A stretch of DNA of 64,000 nucleotides, from the NCBI GenBank assembly GCA_963920575.1, contig OY986975.1:4079961-4143960 (forward strand), given 5' to 3'. Of this stretch, positions 53,024 through 63,389 are shown one piece after another. Source of the DNA: Narthecium ossifragum. Taxonomy: Eukaryota > Streptophyta > Magnoliopsida > Dioscoreales > Nartheciaceae. Both the position numbers and the translations under genes were made by a program. The notes under the pieces are model-generated. The model was not told the origin of the DNA. It saw nothing but the letters and a program-made list of their open reading frames with translations, and searched no databases. Position 1 is the stretch's first letter; each line of letters begins with the position of its first letter.

Positions 53024-55270
53024 TGTTCGACAATAAAATCGAGATCTCGGGGGAACGAGATTTGTTAATTTTATTGTGATCAAAAGTTTGAATTACATGG
53101 TGGGATTTGTGGGAATAACACTCCTGAGTTCCCAATATCATCACAAGCTGCAGATCCTCTTTTCTTTGAGAACTACATACCGATGATGAGATTGGCAACC
53201 CATCAATTACAACCCAAAAGGGAAAACCCCTTATTAAGGATTCGGGCTTTAAAATCCGCTACATCCAAAATGAAAAAATAAGAAGGGGAAGAAGAAAGGA
53301 AATAGAAGGATATTGGGTGAAGGCTTAGGCCTTCAACCCGCACATTCGTTGCCGATGAAGAACTCTTGAATCTCTTGCTTTGGACTTTTGGTTTGATGGC
53401 ACGATCTTTAAGGAAATAAGTTTCATTCTCTTATTTCTCGGCGTCTTTAAGGAAATATGTTTCCTTCTCCTATCTCTCGGCGTCTTCAAGGAAATAAGTT
53501 TTCTTCTTCTCCAATCCTTTCAAGCCTTTCCAGTCCTTCTTGCTTCACCCCCCTCTCCTATTTATAGGTGTTAGGAGAGGTTTAGGTGGGATTTCCGAAA
53601 TTTGAAAAGGTGTTAGCTTGCTTCTCACGGCTGAGAGATTCACGGTTTGAGATGAGATCAAATTATTTTTTTTAATACTTGGAAAACACGTGTGCGTTAG
53701 AGGGTTGAGGGGAGATCAAATTTGTTGGGAGGCATGGATGTTGCTCCCTCGGAATTTTATCTTAAGCTACACCCTACTTCAATTAGATGCCACGTCTGGT
53801 TTGTTGGGAGACATGGTATGTTGCTCCCTCAGAACTTTGTCTTAAGTTACACCCTACTTCAATTATATGATGCCACATCACATTTTATAATGCTGATGGC
53901 GTAGGTATGGACATGCACATTTTTGTTTAAATTGGTTTCGGAAGATACGTGCAGTTAATATTTGGGCGGTCAAGAGAGTAGGATTTAGGTGGTTTAGATT
54001 TAGGGTTGGGATTTGTTTGAATTCAAATTTAAACTTGATTTTGAATTTGAACTCTAAATTTTAGATATCTATTCAAATTTCAAATATTTGAACATGTTGT
54101 AATTTACCATAACGTCATTGGACAAAGGTAAATGTAAATTCCCAAAATACCCATGTTATAAATCAAAAATGTCATTCAAATATTTTAGATGTCTTTTGAT
54201 CAAAATGCCCCTAGAGCGGGTATGAATGTTTTCATATATTTTGGACCACAGTACCCCTGGAGGTTTAGAATGTCCAAAATACCCTGACCCTTGTAGCTTG
54301 TATAGGATGCCATCAAAGCTTTAAGAAGGCTGATTTTAGGGTGAAATTACCAAAATACCCTTTTGGTACTTTGGTTGGTATGGAATCCATATATGTTTTG
54401 GACAATAATGCCTTTAAAATAAATTATACTTTAAAGGGTGAATACAATATTTGTCATGTATATTTGTGACTAATATGCATTTAGAGCAAATGACCAAAAT
54501 ACCCCTGTGGGCTAAATGACCAAAAATGCCCTTTTATATATATCCTTGGTTTATGTAGGATGCCTTCAAAACCATTAAGGACTAATTTAGAATGTTCTAG
54601 GTGGGTCAAGCCTATATTTGGCTAGAATGACCAAAATACCCCTAGAAGGCAAATTTTACCGAAATACCCTTTATGCTTCCGGTTTGTATAAAATGTTATA
54701 AAAACCATACATGAATATTTCTCAGATATTATAGGGATTCCTGGACACCTATTTTGATCAAAATTCCAAAAATACCCCTAACGGGTAAAATTACCAAAAT
54801 GCCCCTGAGTCCTTCTAACTTAAGTAGGATGTTATCCGGATCATGTAAAAGGCACGATGGGTTATAAGAGAGAGTCTGAGCATATATTTTGCTTAAATCC
54901 CCAAAATACCCTTGATGTGGTAGAATTACCAAAATACCCTTATATCGACTTAGCTTTTGTAGGATGCCGTAAAAACTATATAGGGTTATGATATGATATT
55001 TATAGAGTTCATGCATGTATTATGTCCTGAATTCCTAAAATACCCTTGGGCGGGTAAAATCACCGAAATGCCTTTCATGCTCCTGGTTTGTGTATGATAC
55101 TTTCAAAACCATGAAGGGTCACATATAGAGCAAGGGTAGCAATGTATGTGTGCTCTTTGTGTGTTTGAACTTCTACGTCTGATAACATACCTTCGAAGAA
55201 TGTCTGAGGCGAGTAGGGGTAATTTCATAAATACCCTCAAATTTGACCTTAGTCAAAATTGGTGTCTACA
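53024..55270. mobile_element. Solo LTR with ACTGC target duplication
   Basis: 2247 bp beginning TGTTCGACAATAAAATC and ending GGTGTCTACA (TG...CA), flanked by ACTGC at 53019-53023 and 55271-55275. Removing it rejoins GATGTCACTGC to GCCATCCGTCGTCGATCCCC, which is the continuous order seen in GC-rich block 2 at 60068-60090. About 54100-55250 consists of imperfect units around CCAAAATACCC and TAGGATGCC (period roughly 130-150 bp). No related LTR elsewhere in the window; internal region absent. Orientation undetermined. Confidence 0.85.
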
Positions 55271-55275
55271 ACTGC

Positions 55276-55550
55276 GCCATCCGTCGTCGATCCCCGGCGC
55301 CCCCATCACCATCTTCTTCCCCGGCGCCATCCCCGCTGCCACTACCTTCCCCGAGAGGAGGAGGTCTCCATCCCAAGGTTCGCGATCCTCCATCCCAAGA
55401 TCGGCAACGGGGATCATGAGCTCGCCGTCGGGATGAGGAGGTCGGAGGAGAGCGGCGAGGTAGCGACGGGGAGGAGGAGGTCGAAGGAGATCGGCGACGG
55501 GGATGACGAGCCAGTAGTGGATCGTGGAGAATGGGTAGAAAATAGATGTA
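55276..55550. other. GC-rich block 1, right part after the solo LTR
   Basis: Continues the block interrupted by the solo LTR: CCATCCGTCGTCGATCCCCGGCG and CGCCATCCCCGCTGCCACTACC match 60082-60145. A GGAGGAGGTCG motif is repeated at 55360-55500. Open frames up to 124 residues are repeat products. Confidence 0.6.
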
Positions 55551-55599
55551 AATAGTAGAAAATAGTAGGAAAAATGATTGAAAATAGAAAAATTCTTAT

Positions 55600-57301
55600 T
55601 TTTTAAATTTTTGTAGTTACTTTTCAATAATTGTAGTTACTTTTCAATTTTTGCGAGGGAAATTCACATTCCAACATTTGTAGTTACTTTTCAATATTTG
55701 TAGTTACTTTTTAAATTTTTTTATATTTTGTTGAGGAGTAATTTGGTGGAAAGTAACTTCTAAGATGACAGTTACTTTTCAATATTTGTAGTTACTTTTC
55801 AATATTAGGAAAATATAGTAGTTACTTTTCACAAAGAATAGCTGAAAAAATATTGGAGGCCTCTTCTTCACGGTAGTTACTGTCCAAAATTTTATTAGCT
55901 ATTTTCCACGGTAGTTACTTTTCAAAAATAATAAGTGTAAAAATTAGCTAAAATAAGGAAACTGTGGGGAAAATCAAGAAAATTAGTAGGGGAATTTCAA
56001 TTTGCATTTTTAAAAATGAAAAATAACTTTAGTTTTTACCATACTTACTTTCCGTGATAGTTACTTTCCATGGTCATTACTTTTCATCAATAATATGTGA
56101 AAAGATCAACTAAAACAAGGAAAATATGGGATAAATGAAGAAAAATATTGGGGGTCCATTCTCCACGGTAGTTACTTTTTCAAAAAAGTAGGGTTGGCTT
56201 AAGTGGTAGTTACTTTCCACAATTTTGGTAGTTACTTTTCACAATACTGGTGGTAGTTACTTTCCACAATGCTGGTGGTAGTTACTTTCCACAATACTGG
56301 TGGTAGTTATTTTCCACAATTTTGGTAGTTACTTTTCACAGTGCTTGTGATAGTTACTTTCCACAATGCTGGTGGTAGTTACTTTCCATAATTTTAGTAC
56401 TTACTTTCCACAATGCTGGTGGTAGTTACTTTCCACAATGCTGGTGGTAGTTACTTTCCACAATGCTGGTGGTAGTTACTTTCCACAATGCTGGTGGTAG
56501 TTACTTTTCACAATGCTGGTGGTAGTGATACGATGCACCTTCTCTAAGGCTTTCGTACATGGTCTCTTGCCTGGTCTCGGCTCTTCCTTAGCCAAAGCTA
56601 TGGCTAGGTCGAGAGATACCTTTAGAGTTTTAGGAGAATGACCCTATGGTAGTTACTTTCCATAATTTTGGTAGTTACTTTCCACAATGCTGGTAGTAGT
56701 TACTTTCCACAATGCTGGTGGTAGTTACTTTCCATAATTTTGGTAGTTACTTTCCACAATGCTGGTGATAATTGCTTTCCACAATTTTGGTAGTTACTTT
56801 TCACAATTTTGGTAGTTATTTTTCACAATGCTGGTGGTAGTTACTTTCCACAATATTGGTAGTTACTTTCCACGGTAGTTACTTTTCACCAATAATATGT
56901 GAAAAAATCAACTAAAATAAGGAAAAAATGGGATAAATGAAGAAAAATAGTAGGGAGCCATTCTCCATGGTAGTTACTTTTTCAAAAAAGTAGGGCTGAC
57001 TTAAGTGGTAGTTACTTTCCACAATTCTGGTGGTAGTTACTTTCCACAATGCTGATGGTAGTTACTTTTCATAATACTGGTGGTAGTTACTTTCCACGAT
57101 TTTATTAGTTATTTTCCACGGTAGTTACTTTTCACAAATAATAAGTGCAAAAATGAGCTAAAATAAGAAAACTATGGGGAAAATAAAAAAAAATAGTAGG
57201 GGAATTTTACTTTGCATTTTTGAAAATGAAAAATAATTTTAGTTTCAACCATACTTGTTTTCCGCGGTACTTACTTTCCACGGTAGTTACTTTCCACAAT
57301 T
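55600..57301 (+). repeat. GTAGTTACTTTCCACAATGCTGGTG minisatellite
   Basis: Several dozen copies of a unit GTAGTTACTTTCCACAAT-GCTGGTG (about 20-26 bp), most regular at 56200-56520 and 56640-56880. Copies at both ends are more diverged. A unique stretch of about 115 bp (56527-56643) breaks the regular part. The array continues at 59388-59520 after the second solo LTR. Confidence 0.92.
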
Positions 57302-57306
57302 CTTAT

Positions 57307-59382
57307 TGTGAGGACCTGTACCTCCAACCCGGTCCGACCGCGTTAGGTCGAGGGTCTTGTTTTGTGGTTTGGCCCGGTTGGCCTTGGGATGCGATCGGTT
57401 GATCGTATCGCTGTTTTTGACCCCAGGGGCATTTTGGTAAATATGCTTCATGATGGTCAGTTTCCCACCAGCGTTGCACACATTGCCTTTGATTAATTTA
57501 TGTGAGTGGTTAGAACCTTAAGGGCGCTTCCGATCGGAAGATCGAAGCTCGATCGGGAGATCGAAGCTCGATCGGGAGAGATCGAATCGGACGGCTGTGA
57601 TCGATTCTAGCTTTCTATGAATAACCCTTTTCTTTTCTCTGTCTCTTTTTCTTTCTTCTTCTCCTGTCGTTGTCCCTCTCTCTCTTCCTCTCTCCAACCG
57701 GCTAAGCTAGGGCTTGGAGGTGCGATCTTCGGGGAGCGGATCTTGACGATCGGACTTGGGGGATGCGTGGAGGAGCTGCCCTGCTTGTTCAAGTAGGTGT
57801 TTCTACCTCGATCTTGTGATCGGGTTCTCCTAGGATAGGTTTAATGTGTTTTCGAAGTAGGAGTACTTATTAGAATATTGTGTAGCTTATTGCATATGTG
57901 TTGTGACTTGCTTCGAGTATTCCTACCATGCGATTTCCGTATTTTAACGGCTGATTATCGTATTATCGTCGTTTTGTAGGTTTTCGACCGTTTTGACCTA
58001 GATAGGAGATTTAACCATCAAAATCGTGTTTTCTTCGCACCATTGGCTTCCCCATCGTTGATTATGCATGCCTGCAAAGGTTTATCGATTTCCAACAAGA
58101 TTTGATAGTTGAAATCCAAGGAATTGGATTTCCGATAATGTTCTAAGGAACAGTGCAATAGGCCGGACGGTCGACCGTTGGATCGACCGTCAAGCGTTGA
58201 TACGCTTTTTCTTGCCCTCACGGTCGACCGTCGGATCGACCGTCAGGCGCTATCGCGTTTTTGGTCTCCCAGGGTCGATGCTCGGATCGACCGCGGGTCC
58301 TTACTCTTTTTCCACCTCACCTCATGGTCTTTTTCCACCTCACCTCACGGTCGACCGTCGGATCGACCGTGGCCTCACGATCGACCGTCGGATCGACCGT
58401 GGCCTCACGATCGACCGTCGGATTGACCGTGGCCCTCATGTTTCCCCATGTTTTTGCCTCACGGTCGACCGTTGCATCGACCGTGGCCTCACGGTCGACC
58501 GTCGGATCGACCATCGCATCGATCGTCAACCCCTGAATAGTGTTTTCTGGCTTCCTTGGATTGGTTTCTCGTTCATGATAGATACCCAATCATGTTAGGG
58601 AGCATGCATGATGTTATGGAGGGGTTTTCAATGGATATCCATCAAGTTTGGGAAATTAAATCATGCGTTTATCAATGCTTTGAGGTTTAGAGGTCGTGTT
58701 GTCTTCCCAAAGGTAAGTGCTAAGGATGGATGTCGATGCGTTCCCAACGTGGGTCCCCAAGGCATGGGAATCCTGCTTGGGTAAGGGTGATCCTGCATGT
58801 TACTGTTTCGTGGCCTCCTGGTAACGTGTGCAGGAGAAAGGTCTCATAGCAGGAGCCCTTGGGACATCGACAGGGGTGGTGGGCCCCGTGGCATTCCTTA
58901 GGCTTGAGCGGGGAGACAACACTATTGTTATTTTCCTCCCTTCAGTGTGTCGTAGAGTAGAACTCTACTGAGCTTATCGCTCACTCCTACCCGGGCTGCG
59001 TTTGCAGGTGCAGGCACCAGTTCTTCCTCAGTAAAGCCGGCGGGATCAGCTTTTGGCGGCGTGACTACGTCCAGAGGTGTTTGAGGTTGCTGCAGGACAA
59101 CTGTTGTACTTTTGATAGTTTTGTATATTAAAAACATCTTCGAGGTTCTTTTTGGATTATTGTATAATATCTTTCCCTTGGAGGAGTTTGATAAGAATTT
59201 TGTATCAGATGTTTAAACAATACAACTTGATGTATTTATAAATTGAATTTCAGCTTACCTCTGGAATATAAATTGCTTAAGTTTATCCATGTTTTCCGCA
59301 TTGTATCGCGCCAGTTGGAGATAAATAGTGATAGGAACCCTCATGCCTCATCTGGATGGGTTTTCTGGGTTGGGATGTGACA
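57307..59382 (+). mobile_element. Solo LTR of the TGTGAGGAC gypsy family, CTTAT duplication
   Basis: 2076 bp, TGTGAGGACCTG ... GGGATGTGACA, flanked by CTTAT at 57302-57306 and 59383-59387, with minisatellite units on both sides. Closely related to the LTR at 26876-29406 and more distantly to those at 30224 and 37240. At 58158-58530 it carries about nine GGTCGACCGTCGGATCGACC-type units. Formed by recombination between the two LTRs of a full element. Confidence 0.92.
58158..58530 (+). repeat. Palindromic GTCGACC repeats within the solo LTR
   Basis: Units of about 32 bp (CTCACGATCGACCGTCGG plus ATCGACCGTGGC) repeat regularly at 58340-58440 and more loosely on both sides. Each unit has dyad symmetry (GGTCGACCGT, CGGTCGACCG). 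Open frames here give RSTVGSTV or TVDREATVDP peptides and are repeat artefacts. Confidence 0.85.
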
Positions 59383-59549
59383 CTTATGATAGTAACTTTC
59401 GACAATGCTGGTGGTAGTTACTTTCCATAATTTTGGTAGTTATTTTCCACAATACCAGTGGTAGCTACTTTCCATAATTTTGGTAGTTACTTTTCACAAT
59501 TCCGGTAGTTACTCTTGTATTATTTTCCCATGTTTTCCTACATATTTCC

Positions 59550-60155
59550 TATTTTCCCTTCCTTTTCTCTCTCCCCTCACCTCTTCCCACGGCCTTCCCC
59601 CGATCACCTCCTTCCCCGCCGCCACCTCCACCACCACCTCTATCGCCACCCCGATCACCTCCCTCCTCCTCGTCCCCGATCTCCTCTTTACTCGCCGTCA
59701 CCGATCCTGAGCTTCCGTCCGTCGTCAATCCCGGAACTCCTTGTCCCTGATCTTTCCATCCCCTTCCCCCCGGTGCCCCCGTCGCGATCCTCGACATCCC
59801 GGAGCTCCTTGCCCCCGTCGTCGATCCCAAAGCTCCTCATCCTTCGCGATCTCGTCCGACAATCTCCTCCTCCTTCCGACCCTGTTCGTCGCGATCCCTC
59901 ATCTGCGACCTCCCGATCTCGAGATTGCCGATCGCAACCTCGAGACGGGATCGCGACCGACGCCGACGACCTCCTGATCGGCGACGGAATCGAAAGGGGA
60001 GATCGGCGACGGGATCGAAAGGGGAGATCGGCGACGGGATCGGACAGCGTCGGATCCAGTCGGATCAATGTCACCGCGCCGTCCGTAGTCGATCCCCGTC
60101 GTCACCTTCTTCCCCAACGCCATCCCCGCTGCCACCTCCTTCTCCGGCTCCCCGT
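59550..60155. repeat. GC-rich block 2 (direct duplicate of block 1)
   Basis: From about 59770 on it repeats block 1 in the same order and strand: CGATCCTCGACATCC, CCGACAATC, GATCGCGACCGACGCC, ATGTCACCGCGCC, CGCCATCCCCGCTGCCACC. A 24-bp piece ATCGAAAGGGGAGATCGGCGACGG is doubled at 59985-60040. The plus-strand frame of 221 residues is low-complexity Pro/Arg/Ser-rich sequence with no domain. Confidence 0.65.
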
Positions 60156-60313
60156 TTCTTTTTTTTTCTTTTTTTTTTAATTTTGAAGTAGGAAGGTTAT
60201 TTTCATCATGATATTGGTGGTTAGGGGACTAAATGGGTTAAAAATTTCTATCAGGAGTACGGAGGAAGAAAAGTCTCCAAATAAGACTTATTGGTAATTT
60301 TCCCTAATTTCAA

Positions 60314-60449
60314 AAGCTGGCAATTTAGTCCAAACCACCAGACGCCGTTACGCTGAGTCACGGCAAACCGGTCACTGTGCTCAATTTTGACTGGTTTCAC
60401 CTATTTTGACTGGTTTCGCTGACGTAGGGAGATATATATATACTAGTAA
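60314..60449. other. Flank of the large Mutator-like element
   Basis: Unique sequence continuing from 52372 across the insertion. CACTTTGATACCCTGTAGTTTC (52298-52319) and TTTAGTCCAAACCACCAGACGCCGTT (60330-60355) are phrases of the type found at ends of other Mutator-like elements, so the target may itself have been an older element. Not resolved. Confidence 0.35.
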
Positions 60450-60480
60450 ATGCCCGTGCCTACGACACGGATATTTAGGA
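60440..60480 (+). mobile_element. Possible Helitron-like 5' end
   Basis: ATATACTAGTAAATGCCCGTGCCTACGACACGG resembles the phrase ACTAGTAAATGCCCGTGC plus GCACGGG-type stem found at 5' ends of plant Helitron families. The matching 3' hairpin with CTRR was not identified, so the call is tentative. Confidence 0.3.
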
Positions 60481-63189
60481 TTTCTTTCAGAAAATTTCGG
60501 CAAAACCTACCATGTACCGAGAGTTAAATGAGAAAATTCTAACACATCCTCCTAATTTCTCACGTTCTCGCCATGCACGTTATGCCAAATGCCTATTCGA
60601 GATACCAGTGGACGAAGTCCTCAAGACTTGTACAACCATTGTTCGCTTTGACACAGATTCAGAAAATCCAACAAATCCTCCTAATTTCTCGCGTTCTCAC
60701 CATGCACATTGAGCTAACGCAGCATTTGATGGCTTATTATTATTAATAATACAAACATTCATAATAAATTTAACACGTTCCGTAAGCCAAAATAAAATTG
60801 AGTAAAATGTGACATAAAATAGATCAAACTAAATGAATCAATGAACACTAAACCTAGCATATACAATCAAATGACTTGCTATGCCAACGATAAGTTGATC
60901 ATTATTATCATCAGCCATCAGGGTGGATCTACAAAATGACTTACTGTTATATTTTGTCACAAATTTTTGTTCACTTCTTCACCTAGTTGCATTAGTCTAA
61001 CCTTTACACTTTAGTCAAACAGATTTCGCATAATAAACATTTGGCATGAAGCAAAACTAAGGGCTATACAGCATACCAAATGAGGAAGCAGGATGCAAGT
61101 TTAGAACAAAGGTAGTAATATTGTATTCATTAATTCCTTTGTTTTTCGAAAAAAATCGCCAAAACCTCCCTTGTACCGAGAGCTAAATGAGACAATCCTA
61201 CAACATTCATCAAATACAAAAATTAATACACAATATGAAAGGGGCGAATATTGTCCCCACAATCCATACAAACCACGCAAACATAAAGACATTTAGAATC
61301 TCAAAGTGAATTAATAACTTTCAACAAACTTTCCTTAATTAATGCAATAGCACGTAAGCTTGTTCGACCAACAAACCCTTTGCCCTCCACAACAGTTGAT
61401 TGATAGACAACGCAAACAAATCCTTTGCACGTAAGCTTGTTCAACCAACAAAATTATACACACCAAGCTTAAAATGCCAGATTCTATTCTGCTGAAGGTA
61501 TTGGCAAATTTGGTAAAAAAAAAATCATCCAAAGAGAAAGAAATCATTAAAGCAGATATATCTTTAGCTCATGTTGGAACTTCCAAACACAAAAGACACA
61601 TCCAATAAAAGAGGACAAAGAATGACAGAAAGAAATTTCCAGCAAGCTTCCAATTAGGTAGTGATCAATCTATTGCTCTTCTTTGTATTGTCTTCACCAA
61701 TAGAAGGCAGGATCTAAGAATTAAAGTGCAAAGAAAAGGAATCAATGTATAGGAGATTCATAGCATTAACATATGCCATGTGATCTTCATAGTGTGTGTC
61801 TCATGCTAATAGGAACGTGGAAGAATACTTTTAATTCATCTAATCCTTCCAGTTTTGTTTTCTACAATAGGGTAATTTACATATCAGAAATTTGCCCTAC
61901 ATGAGCTGAATTTGCATATCAGAAGCAGATTTAAAAGATATCTAATTAAGAGTTCCAAATCCAAATCTGTCCTATGCACAGATTTAGCAGATTCATTGCA
62001 AATTAAGAGATACAGATCCATGCAAATTAAGAGTTCCAAAGAATAGCTCACTAAACTTTTTTAAAGAAGGCAAAGAACCTTTGCATGAATCTGCTTAATA
62101 TGTGCAAGTTATGAGATTGACAACATGATAACATGAAGGCAAGTAGGATTAGAGTAAGGAATCTTCTAACATCTCTGCATCTTATCTATGGATATCTTAA
62201 TTTGCTTAGAATCTGCTTAATCTGTGCATAGGATAACACGAAGGCAAAGAATTTGCTTAAGCATTGCACTGTATAAAGATGAAAACTTACACAGATTCAG
62301 AAAGAGCACCAGCTGAGAGAGGAGCACCAGATGGTCGGCCCCCTCTTCGTGCTCCTCTGGATCGCTGCGGCGTCCCCTCCTTTCTCTCCTCCTCCTTTCT
62401 CTCTCTTTCCTGGATCACTCTGGCGTCAGAAAGAACCCAAGAAGAATCCTCCTACTTTAAACACTAATACATTCCTTTCAAACTCAATAAATCCGCCGTC
62501 TGTAAGACAAATGTGCAGCTGAAGATATAAACTCCTGATACGATCAAAATATCTCTCACTATTATGAACATCAAAACACACACATATCTACTTATTGAGC
62601 AAAGACCAATAAACTTTTAAGGCACATATCCTTCTTGACATCTTCTTTAAATAAAAGGTTTGAGAGCTCTTTAACAAAATAAAAACTGATCACCACATTA
62701 CACAGAGACCTCAACTCATGCTCTATAGTCTAAAAAAGAAGTATTAGTTTTTACTCTATTTTCATTGTTCTCTAGCACGTTGATTAGCATCTCCTTAGAA
62801 AAGGAAACTGCTAGAATTAAAAAGTTTATGCATGCCAAAAGAAAATATACATATCCTATCAGTTTTTGCTTTTAGCTTAAAAAAGAAACGATCTTGGAAG
62901 ACTCTAAGAAATCTTATGTCTCAATTTGACAAAGACCTATACAGCTTGAAGAAGATCTTAGAAGAATTTAAAATAGATTGTAAAAATTGATCGTTGAAAG
63001 GAAACCATCAACAATCGACAGTGAACAGTGTTGAAAATTTAAATCTACAACACCAATCAACTGTCAACTAAAAGAACAGCATAATCTTTGATCCCAAGCA
63101 AAGTTTGAACTTTAACTACAGATAGTCTATAAATGAAGCATATTTAAGCCCTTTTTTTATCAACAGTAATGCTCTAAGTGAAGAGAGGG
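60481..63189. other. Gene-poor AT-rich stretch with diverged direct repeats
   Basis: No convincing gene. CGGCAAAACCTACCATGTACCGAGAG plus TAAATGAGA (60500-60535) recurs as GCCAAAACCTCCCTTGTACCGAGAG plus TAAATGAGA at 61157-61192. AAATCCTCCTAATTTCTC plus CGTTCTC-CCATGCAC occurs at 60544-60580 and 60672-60706. GCACGTAAGCTTGTTC plus ACCAACAAA occurs at 61350 and 61428. A GC-rich segment at 62300-62450 with two GGAGCACCAG-like motifs is unidentified. Confidence 0.55.
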
Positions 63190-63389
63190 NNNNNNNNNNN
63201 NNNNNNNNNNNNNNNNNNNNNNNNNNNNNNNNNNNNNNNNNNNNNNNNNNNNNNNNNNNNNNNNNNNNNNNNNNNNNNNNNNNNNNNNNNNNNNNNNNNN
63301 NNNNNNNNNNNNNNNNNNNNNNNNNNNNNNNNNNNNNNNNNNNNNNNNNNNNNNNNNNNNNNNNNNNNNNNNNNNNNNNNNNNNNNNNN
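63190..63389. other. Assembly gap of 200 N
   Basis: Exactly 200 undetermined bases, the form of a placeholder gap of unknown true length. It directly precedes the endogenous pararetrovirus fragment, so the downstream part of that element on the minus strand is lost in the gap or not adjacent. Confidence 0.95.

Larger units (their letters stand above)
52382..60304. mobile_element. Large Mutator-like element with nested solo LTRs and minisatellite
   Basis: Ends GGGAGAATTACCAATAAG and, read inward from the right, GGGAAAATTACCAATAAG, flanked by the 9-bp duplication TAATTTCAA (52373-52381 and 60305-60313). After removing two solo LTRs (53024-55270 and 57307-59382) the element is about 3.6 kb. It consists of a GC-rich block (52490-53018 continuing 55276-55550), a GTAGTTACTTTCCA minisatellite (about 55600-57300 and 59388-59520) and a second GC-rich block (59560-60155) in direct orientation to the first. 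No transposase. Same layout as 5883-7138. Confidence 0.85.

Noticed and set aside
58197..58598. 133-residue RSTVGSTV-type frame
   Set aside because: Translation of the GTCGACC repeat units.
62264..62522. Possible small gene with frames of 63-67 residues
   Set aside because: No recognisable motif, no supported start or splice sites.
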